Source: an uncultured Microbacterium sp. (lineage in GTDB: Bacteria > Actinomycetota > Actinomycetes > Actinomycetales > Microbacteriaceae). From it: a stretch of 64,000 nt of DNA. This document shows positions 17,817 to 26,553 of the stretch, one piece after another; within the stretch, counting starts at the first letter, position 1; every line of letters begins with the position of its first letter. The notes below the pieces were generated by a model that was given only the letters and a program-made list of their open reading frames with translations, ran no database searches and was not told the DNA's origin. The position numbers and the translations under genes were made by a program. The stretch is taken from contig CAJYJO010000014.1 in assembly GCA_913774845.1 (NCBI GenBank), positions 86,636-150,635 of the forward strand. Reading direction: 5' to 3'.

Positions 17817-18682
17817 GCGCGATGCTCTCGGCGTTCTTCGCGAGCCCGACGGTGCAGACGGCCCTCGTGGTCGGAACCCTCGTCGCGGTGGTGTCGAGCG
17901 TCGTCGGGATGTTCGCGATCACGCGCGGTCAATCCTTCGCCGGTCATGCGCTCGCCGATCTGGGGGCGGTCGGAGGGTCGGGGGCATTCCTTCTCGGCGT
18001 GAGTCAGCTGTGGGGGTTCGTCGTGGCCGGGGTGATCTCGGCCGTCGCGATGGAGGCGATCGGCACCCGGCGGCTGGAAGGGCGCGATGTGGCCACCGGC
18101 GTCGTCTTCGGGGCGGGTACGGGGCTGACCGCTCTGTTCCTGACCCTCGACACCCTCATCGGCGGGTCGAGCAACGCCGCGATCTCGGTGCTCTTCGGCT
18201 CGCTGTTCTCGATCGACACGCGGCTGGTGCCCGTCATCGTCGCCCTGGGCGGCCTCGCTCTCGCCATCACCGCCGCGATCTGGCGGTGGGTGACCCTCGA
18301 GACCCTCGACCGCGATCTGGCCACCGCGCGCGGAGTCCCCTCGCGAACGGCGAGCACGCTCTTCCTCGTCGCCCTCGCCCTGGCCGTGCAGTTGTCGTCC
18401 CTGTCGATCGGGGCGATCCTCTCGACCGCGCTGTTGATCGGACCCGCCGCGACCGCGCTGCTGTTCACGCGGCGTCTGGGTACGGCGGCGATGCTCGCCG
18501 CGGCCATCGCGGTGGTCGAGGTGTGGCTCGGGTGCCTGGTGGCGTTCGCGAGCTTCGACTGGTTCGGGGGCAGCAGCTGGCCCGTCAGCTTCACGATCGT
18601 CGCCGCGGTGTTCCTCACCTATGTCGGGGCGCGTTCCGTCCGGGCCCTGCGCCCGCCCGCGCGTCGGACGGCGGCGGCGTGA
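17813..18682 (+). CDS. Metal ABC transporter permease 1 (ABC-3 family)
   Basis: A 289-residue inner-membrane permease with about eight hydrophobic segments. ABC-3 family landmarks are GQSFAGHALADLGAVGGSGAF, the DRDLATARGVPSRTAS cytoplasmic loop that contacts the ATPase, and ALLIGPAATA. The GTG start overlaps the ATPase stop. With permease 2 it probably forms a heterodimeric channel, as in SitABCD/YfeABCD systems. Confidence 0.9.
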   Translation: MSAMLSAFFASPTVQTALVVGTLVAVVSSVVGMFAITRGQSFAGHALADLGAVGGSGAFLLGVSQLWGFVVAGVISAVAMEAIGTRRLEGRDVATGVVFGAGTGLTALFLTLDTLIGGSSNAAISVLFGSLFSIDTRLVPVIVALGGLALAITAAIWRWVTLETLDRDLATARGVPSRTASTLFLVALALAVQLSSLSIGAILSTALLIGPAATALLFTRRLGTAAMLAAAIAVVEVWLGCLVAFASFDWFGGSSWPVSFTIVAAVFLTYVGARSVRALRPPARRTAAA

Positions 18683-19536
18683 TGTTCGCGCCGTACCTCA
18701 TGACCGCCTGGGCGGGAGGGACGATCGTGGCGGTGGTCGCCGGAGTCGTCGGCTTCTTCGTCGTGCTGCGCGGCAACGCCTTCTTCGCACACGCGGTGCC
18801 GCATGGCGCGTTCGCCGGCGCCGCGGGGGCCGTCCTCATCGGAGTGAATCCGCTGGTCGGCCTCGGCGTCTTCGCCGCGGGCGGGGCCGTGGGCATCGTG
18901 CTCCTCGGCCGCCGCGCACGGCACGATGTCGTCACGGCCCTCACCCTCGTGACGATGCTCGCCCTCGGCGCCCTGTTCCTCAGCCGCTCCCGCGAGTACT
19001 CGGCGCAGGTGTTCGCCCTGTTGTTCGGCCAGATCCTCGGGGTGTCCCCCGATCAGCTCACCACGATGGGCCTGCTCGCGATCGGCTGTCTCGCCCTCGT
19101 CGCGCTCATCGCGCGGCCGCTGCTGCTGGCATCCGTCTCGCCGTCCCTCGCCGCCGCACGCGGGATACCCGTCACGGGAGTGGACCTCGTCTTCGCTCTC
19201 GTGATCGCCGCGGCGACGACAGTGAGCGTGCCGATGGTGGGCGCCCTGCTGATGTTCGCCCTGCTGATCGGCCCCCCGGCCGCGGCGCAGGTGCTCGCGC
19301 GGACGCCCGGTCGCGGGATGGCCCTCTCGGTCGCCCTCACTCTCGGCACGGTGTGGGCGTCGATCGCGCTGGCCGTGACGACCGACCTCCCGATCGGTTT
19401 CTTCGCCACGGCGATCGGGGCGCTGCTGTACGCGGGGTCCCGGTTGACAGCGCGCGGGCGCCGGGTGTTTCCGCACCCGCTACGCCCTCCCGCCCGGCTC
19501 GATCCAGCTCGGAGCGGAGTCGACCGGCATGGGTGA
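18682..19536 (+). CDS. Metal ABC transporter permease 2 (ABC-3 family)
   Basis: A second, diverged ABC-3 permease of 284 residues. It has the parallel motifs GNAFFAHAVPHGAFAGAA, SPSLAAARGIPVTGVD and FALLIGPPAAAQ. The ATG overlaps the permease 1 stop by one base; a GTG three bases earlier would give the usual 4-bp overlap. A basic, arginine/proline-rich tail of about 30 residues extends beyond the last membrane segment. Confidence 0.9.
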   Translation: MFAPYLMTAWAGGTIVAVVAGVVGFFVVLRGNAFFAHAVPHGAFAGAAGAVLIGVNPLVGLGVFAAGGAVGIVLLGRRARHDVVTALTLVTMLALGALFLSRSREYSAQVFALLFGQILGVSPDQLTTMGLLAIGCLALVALIARPLLLASVSPSLAAARGIPVTGVDLVFALVIAAATTVSVPMVGALLMFALLIGPPAAAQVLARTPGRGMALSVALTLGTVWASIALAVTTDLPIGFFATAIGALLYAGSRLTARGRRVFPHPLRPPARLDPARSGVDRHG

Positions 19537-19573
19537 ACACCGGCGCTGCCCGAGGGCGGCGCCTCTCGTCGCG

Positions 19574-20653
19574 TCAGCCCGCCGACACGCCGAACAGCAG
19601 ACCCAGCACGTAGGTGACAGCGGCCGCGCCGAAACCGATCGCGAGCTGGCGGAGTCCGCGCTTGAGGGGCGAGGTGCCCGAGAGCAGACCGACCATCGCC
19701 CCGGTCGCCATCAGGGCGATGCCGACGAGGGCGAGGGCGAGGGCGACGGCGCCCAAGCCCGACAGGCCGAAGATCCACGGCAGCACCGGGATGATCGCGC
19801 CGGACGCGAAGAACAGGAAGCTCGAAAGCGCCGCACCCCACGCGCTGCCGACCACCTCGTGGGAGGACTCCCCCGGCGCCGCAGCGGCCGGAGCGGTGCC
19901 CGCCTGGGCGGCGGTGACGACCTCGCGGGCCTTGTCGAGGGCGTCGTCGGCGTCCATCCCGCGGGTGCGGTAGACGAGGGCGAGCTCGTTGGCATCCAGA
20001 TCCAGGTGGGGCAGAGCGGAGTCGGCGAAGTCGCTCTCCTCGGTGGCTTCGAGAAGCTCGCGCTGCGACCGCACCGAGACGAACTCCCCCGCGCCCATCG
20101 ACAGGGCGCCGGCGAGCAGACCCGCGATCCCGCTGAACAGGACGAAGCTGGGGGCGACGCCCGTCGCGCCGACGCCCATCACCAGCGCGAGGTTCGACAC
20201 CAGGCCGTCGTTGGCGCCGAACACCGCGGCACGGAACGTCCCCGACAGGCGTCGGCGACCGCGGGCGGCCAGACCGCGCACGACCTCGTGGTGCACGCGC
20301 TCGTCGGCGGCCATCGCCGCGGTGGCGTAGGGCTCGTCGGCGTAGGGCGATCGCGCCTCGGCGTTCTGGGCGAGGGCGAGGACGAAGATCGAGCCGAAGC
20401 GGCGGGCCATCCACGCCAGCAGGCGCGTGCCGATGCCGGGCGAGGGCAGGCGCTTCGGCGTCTCGCCGAGCAGGTCGATCCAGTGCTGCTCGTGACGGCC
20501 CTCGGCCTCGGCCAGGGCGAGCAGGATGTCGCGGTCCTCGCCGGTGCGGCGCGAGGCGAGCTCGCGGTACACGCGCGCTTCGGCGCGTTCGTCGACGAGG
20601 TATCGCGCCCAGCGGCGGCGATCGCGAGCGGTGGGTGTGGCGAGATTCGTCAC
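19574..20653 (-). CDS. mbfA: MbfA-type iron exporter (ferritin-like + VIT1 fusion)
   Basis: A 359-residue protein. The N-terminal ferritin/rubrerythrin-like domain (residues about 10-130) has diiron-type ligands (ERAEARVYRE, EAEGRHEQHW, ADERVHHE). The C-terminal VIT1/CCC1 domain includes GANDGLVSNLALVMG and GALSMGAGEFVSVRSQ. This architecture defines MbfA, a membrane-bound ferritin that exports Fe(II) under iron excess. GTG start with GAAGGAG upstream and a TACGGT -10 candidate at 20677-20682. It is convergent with the metal import operon. Confidence 0.9.
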   Translation of the reverse strand: MTNLATPTARDRRRWARYLVDERAEARVYRELASRRTGEDRDILLALAEAEGRHEQHWIDLLGETPKRLPSPGIGTRLLAWMARRFGSIFVLALAQNAEARSPYADEPYATAAMAADERVHHEVVRGLAARGRRRLSGTFRAAVFGANDGLVSNLALVMGVGATGVAPSFVLFSGIAGLLAGALSMGAGEFVSVRSQRELLEATEESDFADSALPHLDLDANELALVYRTRGMDADDALDKAREVVTAAQAGTAPAAAAPGESSHEVVGSAWGAALSSFLFFASGAIIPVLPWIFGLSGLGAVALALALVGIALMATGAMVGLLSGTSPLKRGLRQLAIGFGAAAVTYVLGLLFGVSAG

Positions 20654-20724
20654 GGGTCTCCTTCAGGTCGTCCCCCACCGTAATGAGGACGGTCCCCTCC
20701 CCCGGGCGCGTCGATCGATACTGA

Positions 20725-20792
20725 CAGCATTTCGGGGCTCCGAAGCCCGTGATCACGCGGCTCCGGTCGACCGGATGCCAGCATTTCGGGGC
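20725..20792. repeat. 14-bp direct repeat upstream of mbfA
   Basis: CAGCATTTCGGGGC occurs exactly at 20725-20738 and 20779-20792, 54 bp apart (about five helical turns). Each copy opens a small inverted repeat (TTCGG..CCGAA in the first). The location is the mbfA promoter region, so an operator pair is likely. Confidence 0.65.
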
Positions 20793-20836
20793 CGCGAAAC
20801 CCCGCCGCGCGAGGGATGCCGTCGCGAGCGGACGCT

Positions 20837-22969
20837 CTAGGACCGCACGCGCTTGCGCAGGAGGTCGATGCGCGCCTGGAGCTGCGCGACGGTCGCGTGA
20901 GAGACGGCCGGGCCGCCGCACAGTCGACGCAGTTCGGCGTGCACGAGACCGTGCGGCTCCCCGGTCTGACGGGCGTACAGTCCGACCATCGTGTTCAGCA
21001 GCTGCCGCTGCTCCTTGAGCGTGCGGTGCAGCGGGCCCGGCAGTCCGCCCTCGTCGACCGAGGGCGGTTCGACACCGCTCTCCTTCTCGCTCGCCTCGCG
21101 CGTGGAGCGGTGGCGCGACTGCCTGGTCGCCCGCGACATGAGCACCTCGTGCACCTGCTCGGGTTCGAGCAGACCCGGGATGCCGAGGAACTCCTCCTCC
21201 TCGATGGTCCCGGGTACGGCGAGCTGGCCGAACTCCTGCCCGTCGAACATCACGCGGTCGAAATGGGCGAGCGAACCGAGCGCCTGATACTCGAACTCCT
21301 GCTCGAGCGCGTCGGAGGCTTTGTCCTCGCGCTCGGCGGCATCCATCAGGTCTTCTTCGGCGTTCCACTGATCGTCCGCGTCACTGTCGCGGTCGAGCGC
21401 GTGCTCGCGCTGCGCCTCCATCTCGCCGGCGAGGGCGAGCAGCTGCGGCACGTTCGGAAGGAACACGCTCGCGGTCTCACCCCGGCGCCGTGCTCGGACG
21501 AAGCGGCCGATGGCCTGCGCGAAGAACAGCGGGGTGGAGGCGCTCGTGGCGTAGACGCCCACGGCGAGACGCGGAACGTCGACGCCCTCCGACACCATGC
21601 GCACGGCCACCATCCAGCGGGTCGTGCCCTTCGAGAACGTCTCGATGCGGCCCGAGGCCTCCGCCTCGTCGGACAGGACGACGGTGACCTTCTCTCCGCT
21701 GATGTCCTCGAGGATGGCGGCGTAGGCGCGCGCGGCGGTCTGGTCGGTCGCGATGACCAGGCCCCCGGCATCCGGGACCGTCTCGCGCACCTCGGTGAGG
21801 CGACGGTCGGCGGAGCGGAGGACCGCGGGGATCCAGTCGCCGTTCGGGTCGAGCGCGGTGCGCCAGGCCTGCGAGGTGATGTCTTTGGTGTTGTCCTGGC
21901 CGAGCTGGGCCTCCATCTCCTCCCCGGCCTTGGTGCGCCACCGCATCTGCCCGGCGTAGACGAGGAAGAAGACGGGCCGGACGACGCCGTCCTCGAGGGC
22001 GCGCTTGTAGCCGTAGGCGTAGTCGGTGCGCGAGAGGCGGATGCCCTTGGAGTTGGGGTGGTACTCCACGAACGGGATGGGTGCGGTGTCGCTGCGAAAC
22101 GGCGTTCCCGAGAGCAGCAGACGGCGGGTCGCTCGACTGTAGGCCTCGCGCAGCGCGTCGCCCCAGCTGAGGGCGTCGCCGCCGTGGTGCACCTCGTCGA
22201 GGATGACGAGGGTTCTGGCATCCATCGTCACCCGCTGATGCACCTCGGCCTTGACCGCGACCTGCGCGTACGTGACGGCGACGCCGTGGTACTGCCGGGA
22301 GGGGGTGGCGTGCCGGTTGGAGAAGTACGGATCGAGACGGATGCCGACGCGCGCGGCCGCCTCGGCCCACTGGGTCTTGAGGTGCTCGGTGGGGGCCACC
22401 ACGACGATGCGGTCGACGACGCGACGACGCATCAGCTCGGAGGCGAGGCGGAGGGCGAACGTCGTCTTACCGGCGCCGGGGGTGGCCGCGGCGAGGAAGT
22501 CGCGCGGGCCCTTGCCGACGCCGTCGGGTCCGTCGGAGCCGAAGTACTGATCGAGCGCCTCGGCCTGCCACGCGCGCAGGCGCTGCGCGGTTCCCCAGGG
22601 GGCGCGCTGCGGGAACGACGGCGAGAGATGCTCGGCGGCGAAGGAGCCGAAGTGGGGCTCGACCGCCTCGGGCCCGGGGGTCGCCGCCGACGGGGTGTCG
22701 GAGCCGGGCCCCGGCGACGCGGGCATGACGGCGGGAATGGGGTGGTCCGCGACGGGCGCTGTGGCGTGGGAGGGGTCGGCGGGGGCGGACGCCGCGGACG
22801 GCGCCTCGAGCGGGGGCACCGGGCCGGGGCTCGCGACCGGACCAGGGGAAGCCACAGGACCGGGGGACGCGATCGGGCCGGGGCTTGCGACCGGGCCGGG
22901 GCTCGCGATGCGGATCGCCGCCGATTCGGCGTCGGGGAGGTTCGAGGAGCGGGCTTCGCCTTCCAGCAT
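20837..22969 (-). CDS. DEAD/DEAH-box helicase with Pro-rich N-terminal repeats
   Basis: A 710-residue superfamily 2 (ResIII-type) helicase. Walker A is TPGAGKTT, the DEAH-like box is ILDEVHHGGD, motif III is LLLSGTPFRSD and motif VI is QAIGRFVRARR. The C-terminal 200 residues are charged and helical. The first ~100 residues are disordered, with about five ASPGPV/I hexapeptides. The ATG at 22969 is fixed by AAGGAGG four bases upstream; longer in-frame extensions lack an RBS. A TATCGT -10 candidate is at 23002-23007. Likely DNA/RNA translocase of unknown target. Confidence 0.88.
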   Translation of the reverse strand: MLEGEARSSNLPDAESAAIRIASPGPVASPGPIASPGPVASPGPVASPGPVPPLEAPSAASAPADPSHATAPVADHPIPAVMPASPGPGSDTPSAATPGPEAVEPHFGSFAAEHLSPSFPQRAPWGTAQRLRAWQAEALDQYFGSDGPDGVGKGPRDFLAAATPGAGKTTFALRLASELMRRRVVDRIVVVAPTEHLKTQWAEAAARVGIRLDPYFSNRHATPSRQYHGVAVTYAQVAVKAEVHQRVTMDARTLVILDEVHHGGDALSWGDALREAYSRATRRLLLSGTPFRSDTAPIPFVEYHPNSKGIRLSRTDYAYGYKRALEDGVVRPVFFLVYAGQMRWRTKAGEEMEAQLGQDNTKDITSQAWRTALDPNGDWIPAVLRSADRRLTEVRETVPDAGGLVIATDQTAARAYAAILEDISGEKVTVVLSDEAEASGRIETFSKGTTRWMVAVRMVSEGVDVPRLAVGVYATSASTPLFFAQAIGRFVRARRRGETASVFLPNVPQLLALAGEMEAQREHALDRDSDADDQWNAEEDLMDAAEREDKASDALEQEFEYQALGSLAHFDRVMFDGQEFGQLAVPGTIEEEEFLGIPGLLEPEQVHEVLMSRATRQSRHRSTREASEKESGVEPPSVDEGGLPGPLHRTLKEQRQLLNTMVGLYARQTGEPHGLVHAELRRLCGGPAVSHATVAQLQARIDLLRKRVRS
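22810..22911 (-). repeat. In-gene 18-bp tandem repeat (ASPGPV units)
   Basis: About five degenerate 18-bp units encode ASPGPV or ASPGPI in the helicase N-terminus. Synonymous differences separate the units, so the array is not newly expanded. Confidence 0.75.
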
Positions 22970-23074
22970 CGAACCTCCTTCCCTCGCGAGCGCGAACATC
23001 AACGATAGGCGAAGCCACTCCCCCGCGGCGTCGCCCTGTGGATCCTCGCGCAGGCGTTCCGGCACCTCACCAGC

Positions 23075-23139
23075 GAGAAACGCCCTCCGCCGTGAGAAAC
23101 GCACGGAGAAGGCGTTTTTCACTGCCGGAAGCGTTTATC
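23075..23139. promoter_or_regulatory. Array of four GANAAACGC motifs
   Basis: GAGAAACGC at 23075 and 23094 on the plus strand, GAAAAACGC at 23112-23120 and GATAAACGC at 23131-23139 on the minus strand. Two direct copies face two inverted copies in the divergent promoter region between the helicase and the SGNH hydrolase. Confidence 0.55.
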
Positions 23140-23257
23140 GCGAAGCACGGAGGCGTCGGACCCGCGGGGCGACGGGCGCGAGAGCGCGTCCGCCGGGGTC
23201 TTGCGGGATCCCCTTGCCGTGTCGGGGGCCGGGGTTAGCCTGGAGGCGGAGGTTTCG

Positions 23258-24118
23258 ATGACACTCGATCCGCGCTCGCCCCGCACCCCGTCCTCGCCCG
23301 ACAACGCCGGTCCGCACCCGTGGCGCCGCTACGTCGCGATCGGCGACTCGTTCACCGAGGGCATCGGCGACCCCCTGCCCGACGGCGGGCATCGTGGGTG
23401 GGCCGATCGCGTCGCGACCGTCCTCGGCTCGCAGGTCGACGACTTCGCGTACGCCAACCTCGCCGTGCGCGGAAAGCTCATCGGACAGATCGTCGCCGAC
23501 CAGATCGAGCCGGCGCTCGCCCTCAAGCCCGACCTCATCACGTTCTCGGCGGGCGGCAACGACGTCATCCGCCCGGGCACCGACCCCGATGCCGTGTCGC
23601 GGCAGTTCGAGGATGCCGTCCGCCGCCTCCGCCGCGACGGCGCCACCGTCGTCGTCTTCACGGCGGTCGACACCGAGTTCACGCCGGTGTTCCGCGGCAT
23701 CCGGGGCAAGGTCGCGATCTACAACGAGAACATCCGGGCGATCGCCGACACGCACGACTGCGTCGTCGCCGACCAGTGGGGGCTCAAAGAAGTGCAGGAC
23801 ATGCGCTTCTTCGACGACGACCGCCTGCACTACAACTCCCTCGGCCACCACGAGGTCGCGCGCATGGTGCTCCGGGCGCTGAACGTGCCGAACGATCTCG
23901 AGCCGATGAAGGCCGAGACCGAGGCCGTCACCACGTGGCGCGCCGCCCGGGAGAAAGACCTCGTGTGGGCACGGTCGTACCTGGTGCCGTGGGTGCTCCG
24001 GCGTCTGCGCCACCAATCGTCCGGCGACCACGTGCAGGCGAAGCGGCCCGAGCCGCTGCCGGTCGTGACCCTCGCTCCGGGTCCGGATGCCGCGGCCTCG
24101 AACGAGACGCAGGTGTGA
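23258..24118 (+). CDS. SGNH/GDSL family hydrolase
   Basis: A 286-residue esterase/lipase-type protein without a signal peptide. Block I is AIGDSFTEG (Ser nucleophile about residue 30), block III is SAGGNDV (Asn) and block V is DRLHYNSLGHHEVA (Asp/His). This set matches the actinobacterial SGNH family of cytosolic hydrolases. A conserved C-terminal tail has two Trp-containing helices (TTWRAARE, LVWARSYLVPWVLRRLR). RBS GGAGG; -10 candidate TAGCCT at 23236-23241. Substrate unknown. Confidence 0.9.
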   Translation: MTLDPRSPRTPSSPDNAGPHPWRRYVAIGDSFTEGIGDPLPDGGHRGWADRVATVLGSQVDDFAYANLAVRGKLIGQIVADQIEPALALKPDLITFSAGGNDVIRPGTDPDAVSRQFEDAVRRLRRDGATVVVFTAVDTEFTPVFRGIRGKVAIYNENIRAIADTHDCVVADQWGLKEVQDMRFFDDDRLHYNSLGHHEVARMVLRALNVPNDLEPMKAETEAVTTWRAAREKDLVWARSYLVPWVLRRLRHQSSGDHVQAKRPEPLPVVTLAPGPDAAASNETQV

Positions 24119-24219
24119 GTCCCGTGACGACCGCTGCGTCGCCCGCTCTCGACGATGCCGTCCGGGCCCTTCTCGAGACCGCGGACCGCACAGCCCCCGC
24201 CCGCTTCACCCTGACGTAG
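24115..24219 (+). CDS. Small ORF, possibly a truncated gene
   Basis: A 34-codon frame beginning GTG in a 4-bp overlap with the SGNH stop, which is typical of real operon neighbours. It encodes ALDDAVRALLETADRTAPAR and then stops. The amphipathic helix looks like a protein N-terminus cut short. I do not recognise it; it may be a remnant of a once longer gene. Confidence 0.3.
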   Translation: MSPVTTAASPALDDAVRALLETADRTAPARFTLT

Positions 24220-24261
24220 CGCGGTCGGGCGAGCCTCGGCGCGAGACGGTCGTCGCGGGAT

Positions 24262-25068
24262 TCAGCGCCGCCCTCGCCCCAGCTCCCACAGCGCGACCGC
24301 GCTCGCCGCGGCCACGTTGAGCGAGTCCACTCCCCCGGCCATCGGGATCGTCACGACCGTGTCGGCGGCGGCGAGAGCGCCGCGGCTCAGGCCGTCGCCC
24401 TCCGAGCCCATCAGCAGGGCGACGCGCTCGTGTCCGGAGGCCGAGAAGTCGTCGAGGCTCACGGCGTGGTCCGACAGCGCCATCGCGGCGAGGTGGAACC
24501 CGGCGTCCTGCAGCAGCGGCTTCGCCTCCGACCATTCCGGCAGCCGCGTCCATGGCACCTGGAACACCGTGCCCATGCTGACGCGGACGCTGCGCCGGTA
24601 GAGCGGGTCGGCGCACCGGGGCGTGACGAGCACGGCATCCGCCCCGAGGGCCGCCACCGAACGGAAGACGGCTCCGATGTTGGTGTGATCGACGATGTCT
24701 TCGAGCACCACGACGAGCCGCGCGCCGCGGACGATGTCGTCGACGGATGCCAGGACCGGACGATGCATGGAGGCCAGCAGCCCCCGGTGCACGGTGTACC
24801 CCGTGACCTGCTCGGCGATCGCGGACGGGACGACGTAGACCTCGGCATCCTCCCCGACGAGCGCGAGGGCGTCGGGGAGGAACTTGTCCTGCACGAGGAC
24901 GGAACGCGGTCGGTGCCCGGCCCGCAGGGCACGCTCGAGCACCTTCGACGACTCGGCGATGTAGAGCCCTCCCGCGGGCTCCGACACCCGGCGCAGCGAC
25001 ACGTCGGTCAGGTCGCGGTAGTCGGCGAGGCGCGGGTCGTCGGCGGAGTCCAGGGCGATGACGGGCAT
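24262..25068 (-). CDS. SpoU/TrmH-family RNA 2'-O-methyltransferase
   Basis: A 268-residue SPOUT enzyme that methylates a ribose 2'-OH in tRNA or rRNA. An N-terminal substrate-binding domain (GLYIAESSKVLERAL) precedes the SPOUT core with motif 1 VVVLEDIVDHTNIGAVFRS, motif 2 ALLMGSEGDGLS and motif 3 IPMAGGVDSLNVAAASAVAL. The target nucleotide cannot be told from sequence. No clear ribosome binding site beyond a GGAGGATGGGGGG stretch. Confidence 0.93.
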   Translation of the reverse strand: MPVIALDSADDPRLADYRDLTDVSLRRVSEPAGGLYIAESSKVLERALRAGHRPRSVLVQDKFLPDALALVGEDAEVYVVPSAIAEQVTGYTVHRGLLASMHRPVLASVDDIVRGARLVVVLEDIVDHTNIGAVFRSVAALGADAVLVTPRCADPLYRRSVRVSMGTVFQVPWTRLPEWSEAKPLLQDAGFHLAAMALSDHAVSLDDFSASGHERVALLMGSEGDGLSRGALAAADTVVTIPMAGGVDSLNVAAASAVALWELGRGRR

Positions 25069-25128
25069 CCCCCCATCCTCCCAGCACGCCCTCTCCCCGG
25101 CGCCCCGTCGGCCCTGCTCCCGACCTCA

Positions 25129-25181
25129 AGTGTCCACAACACCCGGAGGGATCCCGAAAGCACCCGGGTGTCTCGGACACT
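25129..25181. terminator. Inverted repeat downstream of amidohydrolase
   Basis: Arms 25129-25146 and 25164-25181 pair over 14 of 18 positions (AGTGTCC and CACCCGG blocks match, the 4 bases between do not), with a 17-nt loop. No T-run follows. A terminator for the amidohydrolase or an operator for the methyltransferase are both possible. Confidence 0.4.
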
Positions 25182-25213
25182 CGACCAGGGAGGGGCGGCG
25201 CCTACCCCGCCGC

Positions 25214-26416
25214 TCACGCCACGTGCAGCGCGCGACCCCCGGCGATCACCAGGGCCCGCTCGGGCTGACGGACGAGCGCGTCCATGGGGTTCTCGGCATC
25301 CATGAGGACGATGTCGGCGCGCGCTCCCTCGACGAGGTCGTGCACCTCGCGGCCCACGGCCCAGGCGGACGCGCTGGTCGCCAGCTGCACGACGCGGAGC
25401 AGGTCGTCGTCGTGCACGAGCCCACCGGCGCGGGCGTACTGCCAGGCGATGCCGAGGGTGTCTCCGGTGCCGAAGGGGCTCCACAGATCCCGGATGCCGT
25501 CGGTGCCCAGACCCAGGCGGACTCCGGCGGCGTCGAGCTCGGCGAGCGGGAGCTGCGCGAGACGCAGCGGAGCGACGGTGGTCATCGACACCCCGGCCTC
25601 GCCCATCGCGGCCAGCAGGTCGCGGCGACGCGCGGGTTCCAGCTGGGCGAGTGCGAAGCCGTGGGCGATGTTCACCCGGCCGCCGAGGCCGAGTCGCCCT
25701 GTGCGGTCCACGAGCAGCTCGATCTGGAAGGCACCGAGCTCGGCCGGGTCGTGCAGGTGGATGTCGAGGCCGACGCCGGTGTCGGCGGCGAGGGCCGTGA
25801 GGGCGTCGATCTGCCCGACCGGGTCACGGTCGATCGAGGCGGGGTCGAGACCGCCGATGCCCGTCACGCTGTCGCGGCCCGCGGCCTCGCGCAGCAGCTC
25901 GAGCACACCCGGGCGTCGCAGCACCCCGTCCTGCGGGAAGGCGATGATCTGCACGTCCAGGGCGCCGTCGTACGCGGCCGCCGCTTCTTCGACCGCCTCG
26001 ATCCCCCGCAGGCCTACGCCGTTGTCGACATCGACGTGGGTGCGGATCGCGGTGGTGCCGTGACGCACGAGTTCGCGCAGCACGACAGCGGAGCGCTCGA
26101 GAGAGGGGATGCCGAGCGCGTCGCGCTGCTGGCGCTCGTGGCGGATGCGCCCCTCGGTCGTCCCCTCGCCCCCGTACGACTGCCAGGGCAGCCCCCACCA
26201 CGACTTGTCGACGTGCGCGTGGGCGTTCACGATGCCCGGCAGGGCGAGCAGGCCGCGCCCGTCGAATTCGCGGACGCCGATCGGGTCGCTCGCCGCGGGC
26301 GTGATCGCGGCGATCCGACCCCCGTCGATGGCGATGTCGACGAGGTCGCCGCCCCACGGTCGCACGCGGCGGAGCGAGGTGACGTCGAGCATGGCGGGCC
26401 GGGGGAAGGAGCTCAT
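25214..26416 (-). CDS. Amidohydrolase, cytosine deaminase-like
   Basis: A 400-residue metal-dependent hydrolase of the amidohydrolase superfamily. Metal ligands are the HAHVDK motif (residues about 65-70), His in THVDVD, His in DIHLHD, His in AHGFAL and Asp in LGTDGI. The HxHxDK form and the DLW(S)PFGTGD motif are typical of cytosine/isoguanine deaminase-like enzymes. The real substrate may be another cyclic ureide or amine. A GATACT hexamer lies 6 nt before the ATG (26423-26428), an imperfect leaderless-type -10. Confidence 0.85.
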   Translation of the reverse strand: MSSFPRPAMLDVTSLRRVRPWGGDLVDIAIDGGRIAAITPAASDPIGVREFDGRGLLALPGIVNAHAHVDKSWWGLPWQSYGGEGTTEGRIRHERQQRDALGIPSLERSAVVLRELVRHGTTAIRTHVDVDNGVGLRGIEAVEEAAAAYDGALDVQIIAFPQDGVLRRPGVLELLREAAGRDSVTGIGGLDPASIDRDPVGQIDALTALAADTGVGLDIHLHDPAELGAFQIELLVDRTGRLGLGGRVNIAHGFALAQLEPARRRDLLAAMGEAGVSMTTVAPLRLAQLPLAELDAAGVRLGLGTDGIRDLWSPFGTGDTLGIAWQYARAGGLVHDDDLLRVVQLATSASAWAVGREVHDLVEGARADIVLMDAENPMDALVRQPERALVIAGGRALHVA

Positions 26417-26553
26417 CCGTCCAGTATCGACGGCGGTTCACCGCGGAGGACGGGGGTGCGCGGGGTCGGCCCGTCGGATACGGGCCCCGCGGGGCACTCC
26501 GCGCGAGCCGGTGTCGGCGGCCCGCCATAGACTCGGACGGGACGGAGGTGTGC

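Noticed and set aside
22970-23122. 51-codon N-terminal extension of the DEAD-box helicase
   Set aside because: The ATG at 22969 has a perfect AAGGAGG; the extension covers the GANAAACGC array and has no RBS.
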